Shown: positions 58,731-64,000 of the stretch, piece by piece
Position numbering within the stretch: the stretch's first letter is position 1
Layout: the number at the start of each line of letters is the position of its first letter
NCBI RefSeq assembly: GCF_003386665.1
Contig: NZ_QTUB01000001.1
Location: 1,364,001-1,428,000, forward strand
DNA: 64,000 nucleotides
Reading direction: 5' to 3'
Source: Xenorhabdus cabanillasii
Lineage (GTDB): Bacteria; Pseudomonadota; Gammaproteobacteria; Enterobacterales; Enterobacteriaceae
Program-made: the position numbers and the translations under genes
Notes under the pieces: model-generated
Seen by the model: only the letters and a program-made list of their open reading frames with translations
Told to the model about the DNA's origin: nothing
The model's database searches: none

Positions 58731-59030
58731 TTTGCCATTCAGCTCGCCGGTCAGCAGGGAATGAGGAATATGCTGGTTACGGGCGAGTATCCCTAGAGAA
58801 AGGTAATCCGATCAGAGAAACAAAAGAATAAAATAAAAAATATTTTAATATTTATAAAATAAAATCACAAAATCTATAATAATGGATATTTCAATGGGTT
58901 ACAAATAGAGTCTATTTAGATATTACATTACTATTGTGCAGTTTATTTAATGTGTTGTTTGTTTTGTAATTGTACTAACCTTGCCAACTAATCTGTTCAT
59001 ATTTCAACGAGAAATACAGGAAGGAAACGA

Positions 59031-61043
59031 ATGAACAAGGTAGTGAATACTATTAACCAGCTATTTGATCGTTCAGGCCTAGTCTTTACACTGATTACGG
59101 AAAATTTACCTGAGCAATCCTTTGCCGTCGTGGATTTTTCCTTACAGGAGTCACTCTCTGCCCCCTTTCGGCTGGAAGCCACACTAACCTGTAAAACTCC
59201 GGAGATTAATTTTGCCGATGTTCTCGACAGAAGCGCCGCTTTTGCTGTGTATCGCAATGGACAAGTTGAACGGCAGATCACAGGTATGGTCACGCAGTTT
59301 TCATTGCAATCAACCGGACGCCATTGCAGCCACTACCATATCACTCTTCAGCCCCCTTTATGGCGTGCATCATTACGGGTTAATAGCCGTATCTTCCAGA
59401 ACCAATCCGTTATGGATATCGTCGAAACCCTGTTAAGGGAAAATGGTGTACGTAGTTTTTTCTTTGCGCTCGGTTACAAACACCCACCACGGGAATTTTG
59501 TGTTCAGTACGATGAAAGCGATCTGGCCTTTATTCAGCGTCTGCTGGCTGATGAGGGCATTTTTTACTATTTCACCTTCGATCAGGAGCAACACGAGCAA
59601 AGTATCGTGTTTCACGATTCCTGTCTGTCTCTCAATCAAGTTATAACCGTTCCTTACCACCCCGAAGCCGACGTGACGGGTGAAACAACCTGTATCCGCC
59701 AATTTAGCTGGTCAGAACAAGTCGGTGTTGCCAATATCACTACCAAAGACCGAACTTTCAAAAACCCACACTGGAACCGGGAATTCTGGTATGAAGGACG
59801 TAATCTTGATAATCAGCGAATATTGAATAGCTATCACCATTACGACTTTCCCAGCCGCTATAAAGATGATGAGTTAGGACAACGTGCAAGCCAGTATCGT
59901 CTGGAATACCTGCGCCGGGATACTCAGCTTGGCAACGGTCAGGGTGACTGTTTTGCCATGTGGCCGGGGCAACTGTTTAACCTGACCGATCACCCCAGAG
60001 AAACTTTCAACGACCAGTGGCAGCTTATCCACATCACGCATTCCGGGCGGCAACCACAGGCCGATGAGACTCAATCCGGCGATGGTGGCACATGGTTGTC
60101 CAACCAATTTACCTTCACCACTCGAAAAAATTCTTACCGCTCTTCCCCCTATCCAAAACCCAAAATGGAAGGTCCACATATCGCCACGGTCGTTGGGCCG
60201 GAGGGAGAAGAAATTTTCTGTGACGAACACGGGCGCGTTCGTATCCAGTTTGACTGGGACAGATACGGTGAATTTAATGACCGCAGTTCCTGCTGGGTGC
60301 GGGTCAGTCAGGCGTGGGCCGGGCAATTAATGGGTATGATCGCCATTCCCCGTATTGGGCACGAAGTGTTGGTGGATTTTGTCCACGGCGATCCCGATCA
60401 ACCAATTATTGTCGGGCGGGCTTATCATGCCAACAACATTCCGCCAAACCGCCTGCCCATGGCGAAAACCCAGATGTCAATCCGGTCTAAAACGCATAAA
60501 GGCGAAGGGTTTAATGAACTGCGCTTTGAGGATGAGAAAGATCGCGAAGAGGTCTTTATTCACGCGCAGAAAAACCTCGCCATTCAGGTACGCAATTCAC
60601 GCGGAGAACGGATCAACTATGACCGCACAACCAGCATTGGTCATGATGATGAACTGGTGATAGCCAATAATCGTAAGGTAACTGTAGAAGGTCAACAGGA
60701 TCATAAAACTACGGGCAATTATCTTGAACAGATTGACGGTGACCGCTCACTACAGCTCAAAGGCGATCTGGCTGAGAAAATTCAGGGGGTAGTCAGTGTA
60801 GATGCGCAGGGCGATCTGACCTTGCAAAGTGGCAGCAAAATTACCCTGAGTGTCGGGGGAAATTTTGTTGTGCTTCATGCCGGTGGTATTGATATCAAAG
60901 GTGCCGCCATCAACCTGAACTCCGGTGGCAGTCCCGGTGATTTACTGGCACCAGCCAATCCCGCCATCCTGCTTGCAGCGGCAAGTGAAGGTTCGATGTT
61001 TGTCGCTCACTGCCCAATGAAAGAGAAGGAGAAACAGGAATGA
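59031..61043 (+). CDS. vgrG: T6SS spike protein VgrG
   Basis: 670 residues, the trimeric T6SS tip (TssI). The N-terminal gp27-like part covers about 1-380 (FAVVDFSLQESLSAPFRLEA, then CVQYDESDLAFIQRLLADEG). The OB-fold hinge has VGPEGEEIFCDEHGRVRIQF. The gp5-like C-terminal beta-prism has repeated short strands (GDRSLQLKGDLAEKIQGVV, GDLTLQSGSKITLSVGGNF) and ends without an extra catalytic domain, so it carries cargo non-covalently. The next three genes are its adaptor, PAAR cap and probable cargo. The DUF4123 gene overlaps its 3' end by 4 bases. AAGGAAACG precedes the ATG. Confidence 0.95.
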   Translation: MNKVVNTINQLFDRSGLVFTLITENLPEQSFAVVDFSLQESLSAPFRLEATLTCKTPEINFADVLDRSAAFAVYRNGQVERQITGMVTQFSLQSTGRHCSHYHITLQPPLWRASLRVNSRIFQNQSVMDIVETLLRENGVRSFFFALGYKHPPREFCVQYDESDLAFIQRLLADEGIFYYFTFDQEQHEQSIVFHDSCLSLNQVITVPYHPEADVTGETTCIRQFSWSEQVGVANITTKDRTFKNPHWNREFWYEGRNLDNQRILNSYHHYDFPSRYKDDELGQRASQYRLEYLRRDTQLGNGQGDCFAMWPGQLFNLTDHPRETFNDQWQLIHITHSGRQPQADETQSGDGGTWLSNQFTFTTRKNSYRSSPYPKPKMEGPHIATVVGPEGEEIFCDEHGRVRIQFDWDRYGEFNDRSSCWVRVSQAWAGQLMGMIAIPRIGHEVLVDFVHGDPDQPIIVGRAYHANNIPPNRLPMAKTQMSIRSKTHKGEGFNELRFEDEKDREEVFIHAQKNLAIQVRNSRGERINYDRTTSIGHDDELVIANNRKVTVEGQQDHKTTGNYLEQIDGDRSLQLKGDLAEKIQGVVSVDAQGDLTLQSGSKITLSVGGNFVVLHAGGIDIKGAAINLNSGGSPGDLLAPANPAILLAAASEGSMFVAHCPMKEKEKQE

Positions 61044-61870
61044 GTCAGGAAAAACTTTACGCAATTATTGATGGGGCGGCAGAACCTGATCTATTTTTGA
61101 TGCTGGAGCGTTATGACCCGCCTTCCGCCTGTCTTTATGGTGAACCTCTCCAGCCAGAACTGGTTAAAATCGCCCCTTATCTGGTACAGGTGGATGAAAA
61201 AGTTAAAATCTGGCTGGAATGCCGCAAAACACCGTGGGGAATTTTCGTCCAGAGTGCAGCAGATATGAAAACCATGCGCCAGCATTTACGGAAATACCTG
61301 CAAGTCCTGCTTCCTCAGCAGGAAAAACCGGTATTTTTCCGTTTTTATGACCCGCGCAATATCTGGGATTTTCTCGGCGTATTGAGTGACTGGGAAGTGC
61401 ACTGTTTTTTAGGGCCGATCACGCAGGTCACGACACTTTATCTTGAAGAAGAACGCACGGATAACTTTGCCAAAATCAGAGAACCTTTCCCGATTGGTGC
61501 CACCAGTAAACGCAAGATGCTTGCCATCACAGACATTCAGTTGGAAAAAATACAGGCTATTTTCACGGAGCGGTATATTGAAAAACTAGCCGGTCTAATC
61601 CCTGAATGGCTGGAAAAGGCTCCTTTTGATTTTATCCCTCATATCGACACGGTGGAATGCGCCCGGCAATTTTTTAACTGGTTCGGCCAAAACGGTATTA
61701 CGGACGACCGCAATGTTCGTGGGTTGCTCCAGCTCTTTATCACCCGTCATCATCTCACAATTGATGAATTGCCAACTGCGATGTATTCCCAATTAACTGA
61801 ATACAACCAGCCGGGTCATATGCGAGCCGAAAGCGTGTTAATTCAAGAAATGGGTCAGGTGCCTCTTTAA
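61040..61870 (+). CDS. DUF4123 T6SS adaptor (Tap/TEC-like)
   Basis: A 276-residue chaperone that loads an effector onto VgrG. N-terminal DUF4123 domain (about 5-130): LYAIIDGAAEPDLFLML, the conserved LVQV and the RFYDPRN motif (about 101-107) with FLGPI. The C-terminal half is helical. ATGA overlap with vgrG indicates translational coupling. PAAR and the effector follow within 20 and 12 bases, as in other vgrG-DUF4123-PAAR-effector operons. The cargo is very probably the 540-residue protein downstream. Confidence 0.9.
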   Translation: MSQEKLYAIIDGAAEPDLFLMLERYDPPSACLYGEPLQPELVKIAPYLVQVDEKVKIWLECRKTPWGIFVQSAADMKTMRQHLRKYLQVLLPQQEKPVFFRFYDPRNIWDFLGVLSDWEVHCFLGPITQVTTLYLEEERTDNFAKIREPFPIGATSKRKMLAITDIQLEKIQAIFTERYIEKLAGLIPEWLEKAPFDFIPHIDTVECARQFFNWFGQNGITDDRNVRGLLQLFITRHHLTIDELPTAMYSQLTEYNQPGHMRAESVLIQEMGQVPL

Positions 61871-61889
61871 TCAAAAATAGAGAAACAAT

Positions 61890-62159
61890 ATGGGTAATGC
61901 AGTCAAAATTGGTGATATCGGCACAGAACACGGTGATTGTTCCGCAACCCCTGTTATTACCGGCGCCAGCACAGTGAAAGTTGATGGTGCCTATCTTGCC
62001 CGACAGGGAGATGCACTGGCTTCCCATTCGTCACACTCACGGACGATAGCGGGAGGCTCTGGTTCCGTGTTTATTGAGGGAAAACCTGCCGCCAGAACAG
62101 GGGATGCCGTTGATTGTGGCGGTGTTGTGATTGGCGGTGGCAGTGTAAATATTGGTTAA
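61890..62159 (+). CDS. PAAR domain protein
   Basis: A stand-alone PAAR protein of 89 residues that sharpens the VgrG spike. MGNAVKIGDIGTEHG, then the PAAR core: HSSHSRTIAGGSGSVFIEGK, PAARTGDAVDCGG. His and Cys at these positions bind the zinc at the cone tip. No effector domain is fused, so the neighbouring effector must bind through the DUF4123/VgrG complex. In frame between DUF4123 and the effector. Confidence 0.92.
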   Translation: MGNAVKIGDIGTEHGDCSATPVITGASTVKVDGAYLARQGDALASHSSHSRTIAGGSGSVFIEGKPAARTGDAVDCGGVVIGGGSVNIG

Positions 62160-62171
62160 GGAGATAAAAAA

Positions 62172-63794
62172 ATGACGTCAACAAAGGCAGGTTCAGCAAT
62201 ATGTGGCTGTGATAATCCTGACGATTGTACTCACAAAATCGATGTTATATTGGGGGATAACACCTTCAGCTATACACAATCTTGGTTCCCACAAGTTCTC
62301 TATTATGTGCTTGATGCGCCAGAAACAACGTTTACCCATCTAGATGAATGGCCTAAGGAAGAAAAACCGAATGTAGAAATTAAGTTAAGTTCGGTCAGTA
62401 AAGGTTGTATCTCCCATAATCCAGAATGTCCAATTGGTAATGTATTCAATGAACAGGGCCAACCTATTGCTCAGTTTTCCCCAAAAAATACGTACAAAGG
62501 AAAACTGTTTTACGATAAAACGCAACAGGATTTTTTAACTTTAATACCAGGCCCATTCATGATTTTAAAACGTTTCTTAGACAAGGACTTCTATGCGGGA
62601 ATAGAGAAACAACATTACCAGATTCTGGTTGATGAATGTTCAAACAAACCCCTAACAAAGGAAACACAGTCTGGAATAAACAAAGTATTATCCTATCTCC
62701 GTGGCAAAAAAACGGTACTTAACTCAAATATTTATTTAGTGACTAAGGAAAAGATAGAAGTTGATCTGACGTTTAGTGCTGATAAAGAAGTGAATGAATT
62801 TACAGACCAAGAAAGAAAAAAGCAGCAACGTAAAACTAATAGAGAACAAGGTCTAGGACAGAGAGGACACAGAGGCTGGCGTAATGACACGACACGTTAT
62901 GCAGTAAGGAATGCTTATTCTATTGAAGGAAGCGTTAAAACTCAAAAAGGCGGAGCGAGTCAAACATGGAAAAAAACCTTATTAGAAAAGGAATTTAAGA
63001 AAAGTAAAAATACCTTAAAATCCATTGACTCACTCAAACAGAATATTGATAAATTCACAAATTTCCTCACCTCAGGTCATCCCCGTGACAAATTTAATAT
63101 TCTGAAATTGGAAGTTCTTTATCCTGAAATTCAAGTTCATGGCGAATATGAGCTTTCTCATAGTGACGATTTTAAATTATACCGCAAATTTGGTGCTGAA
63201 ATTTCGGCTTCCCCTCTGTTCGGATTATCATTAAAGCTCGATGTTATCCAACTCGTCGCCGCTGCTTTTAAAATCAATACCGCTGTTTCTATGCTTCGTG
63301 AGGCAGGGGAAGTCTATGAAGAAAAAGTGAAGAAAGGTGAAAATGGTGCTTATGTAGGTGCAGAATTAAATCTCATTACAGAGGGAGCTTTAGATGTAAA
63401 ATTTGGTTGGGAATCGGATGAAAAAGGAGATTGGTTATTTAAAAAAGACGACATATTCGAAGTGGGATTTAGTATTAAAGCCGAGGCCAGTATCCGTGGA
63501 GGGGTGCGTTACGGCATTATTAATGGCTATGTAAATGCAGCTGCCACGGCAGACGCTAAAGGACTTATTGGATTCGCCCCAAATCCCCAAAATGAAAAAG
63601 TTTTGGATTTGGTATTTTACCATGATGGTATAAAAACAATGGTAAATGTAGAATTGGCTTTTGGTGTAGGTAAGGAAGGCAATGAAAATGATGAAGAGAA
63701 AGACAACGGAGTAAATACAAATGCTGAAAAAGAATGGGTATTCCAAAAACCACTGTCTAAAGAAGAGTCGACGTATCGGATTTCGTTGGGTTAG
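62172..63794 (+). CDS. Probable T6SS effector of unknown fold
   Basis: A 540-residue protein 12 bases after PAAR, in the position of the cargo. No signal peptide. The N-terminal part (1-120) has a Cys-rich start (AICGCDNPDDCTH) and KGCISHNPECPIGN. The middle (about 215-310) is highly basic and coiled (QERKKQQRKTNREQG). The C-terminal half (about 325-510) is dominated by short amphipathic strands with alternating small residues (GAYVGAELNLITEGALDVKFGW, FEVGFSIKAEASIRGGVRYG) and one hydrophobic helix-like stretch near 350-370 (LFGLSLKLDVIQLVAAAF). I can name no catalytic motif. It resembles a membrane-acting or barrel-like domain more than an enzyme, but this is a guess from pattern. The start of the next gene overlaps its last 74 bases. 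Confidence 0.6.
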   Translation: MTSTKAGSAICGCDNPDDCTHKIDVILGDNTFSYTQSWFPQVLYYVLDAPETTFTHLDEWPKEEKPNVEIKLSSVSKGCISHNPECPIGNVFNEQGQPIAQFSPKNTYKGKLFYDKTQQDFLTLIPGPFMILKRFLDKDFYAGIEKQHYQILVDECSNKPLTKETQSGINKVLSYLRGKKTVLNSNIYLVTKEKIEVDLTFSADKEVNEFTDQERKKQQRKTNREQGLGQRGHRGWRNDTTRYAVRNAYSIEGSVKTQKGGASQTWKKTLLEKEFKKSKNTLKSIDSLKQNIDKFTNFLTSGHPRDKFNILKLEVLYPEIQVHGEYELSHSDDFKLYRKFGAEISASPLFGLSLKLDVIQLVAAAFKINTAVSMLREAGEVYEEKVKKGENGAYVGAELNLITEGALDVKFGWESDEKGDWLFKKDDIFEVGFSIKAEASIRGGVRYGIINGYVNAAATADAKGLIGFAPNPQNEKVLDLVFYHDGIKTMVNVELAFGVGKEGNENDEEKDNGVNTNAEKEWVFQKPLSKEESTYRISLG

Positions 63795-64000
63795 TGTTTT
63801 ATTTTTTGCATGTATTTTATCAAATAATGCCTTAGGAAAATCTAAAATGGACTATAAATACTTACTCTCGATAAACACAAGTAAAAGTTTTTGCTATTTA
63901 AGCGTAAATGGTATGCCTGCTATGGATAATCGCGGTGCGGGTACACATGGCGTCCAATCCAGTGGTCTAAATGCAACTGCTTTTCTGGAAAATGGCACGA
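63721..64000 (+). CDS. Secreted protein, candidate periplasmic immunity, 3' end outside window
   Basis: The frame is open from ATG 63721 to the window end (93 codons visible). A basic start (KKSRRIGFRW) and hydrophobic core (VSVLFFACILSNNALG) form a signal peptide, so the mature part begins near KSKMDYKYLLS and is periplasmic. It overlaps the effector gene by 74 bases in another frame. A secreted protein right after a T6SS effector is most simply its immunity protein, which would place the effector's target in the periplasm or membrane. The mature part continues SVNGMPAMDNRGAGTHG; no family is recognised. Confidence 0.55.
   Translation, partial: MLKKNGYSKNHCLKKSRRIGFRWVSVLFFACILSNNALGKSKMDYKYLLSINTSKSFCYLSVNGMPAMDNRGAGTHGVQSSGLNATAFLENGT

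Noticed and set aside
56318..58796. Several + strand ORFs of 60-190 codons inside rhs
   Set aside because: They are antisense shadows of the repetitive, GC-richer Rhs core and have no independent start signals or motifs.

Overview
The window reads as the chromosome of a low-GC gammaproteobacterium of the order Enterobacterales. Most core proteins look like close relatives of E. coli and Yersinia proteins. A dispersed short repeat of the kind common in Xenorhabdus and Photorhabdus, the relics of toxin modules and the type VI secretion (T6SS) cargo islands make a nematode-associated Morganellaceae (Xenorhabdus or Photorhabdus) the best guess. This is inference from recalled protein families; no database search was run.

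Layout. 1-1284: end of a polar amino-acid ABC importer (two permeases). 1394-2257: an alpha/beta hydrolase. 2343-2522: a repeat element. 2856-5871: an AT-rich island with an orphan Hcp, a putative Hcp-linked effector and an eight-helix membrane protein that could be its immunity partner. 5943-8097: a SmvA-like drug exporter divergent from a TetR regulator. 8260-9597: adenine permease behind a PurR box. 9686-11161: a membrane glycosyltransferase. 11309-22837: the conserved block yihI, hemN, glnG-glnL-glnA, typA, yihX, dtd, fabY, with a dead PIN-type toxin-antitoxin pair between hemN and glnG. 22860-36577: the conserved block yicH, xanP, gltS, recG, trmH, spoT, rpoZ, gmk, ligB, yicG. These two blocks are apart in E. 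coli, so the fabY/yicH junction is a synteny breakpoint. 36713-44586: yidR, yidQ, a possible unannotated small transcript, avtA, tag, glyQS and a proline tRNA. 45237-50968: the dppABCDF dipeptide importer. 51299-53584: an HmsP relative lacking its catalytic domains, then yhjJ.

From 53585 to the end the window is accessory DNA. It holds an IS1-family scar, two copies of a SymE-like module, a stranded TNT-type toxin tail with a frameshifted Imm59-like immunity gene, and an N-terminally truncated Rhs with a different toxin tip and its own immunity gene. Divergently follows a T6SS cargo operon: vgrG, DUF4123 adaptor, PAAR, a 540-residue protein of unknown fold, and a partial secreted protein. The region reads as a record of toxin-tip replacement.

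Links between genes: glnA is controlled by glnL/glnG through visible NtrC sites and a sigma-54 promoter. The two purine permeases (adeP, xanP) both carry PurR-like boxes. spoT, rpoZ and gmk tie nucleotide pools to the stringent response. Several genes (ligB, tag, the Imm59-like gene, one SymE copy, the VapB-like antitoxin) are each broken by what looks like a single extra base in a short run of identical bases. That pattern is either real decay or a systematic sequencing artefact.
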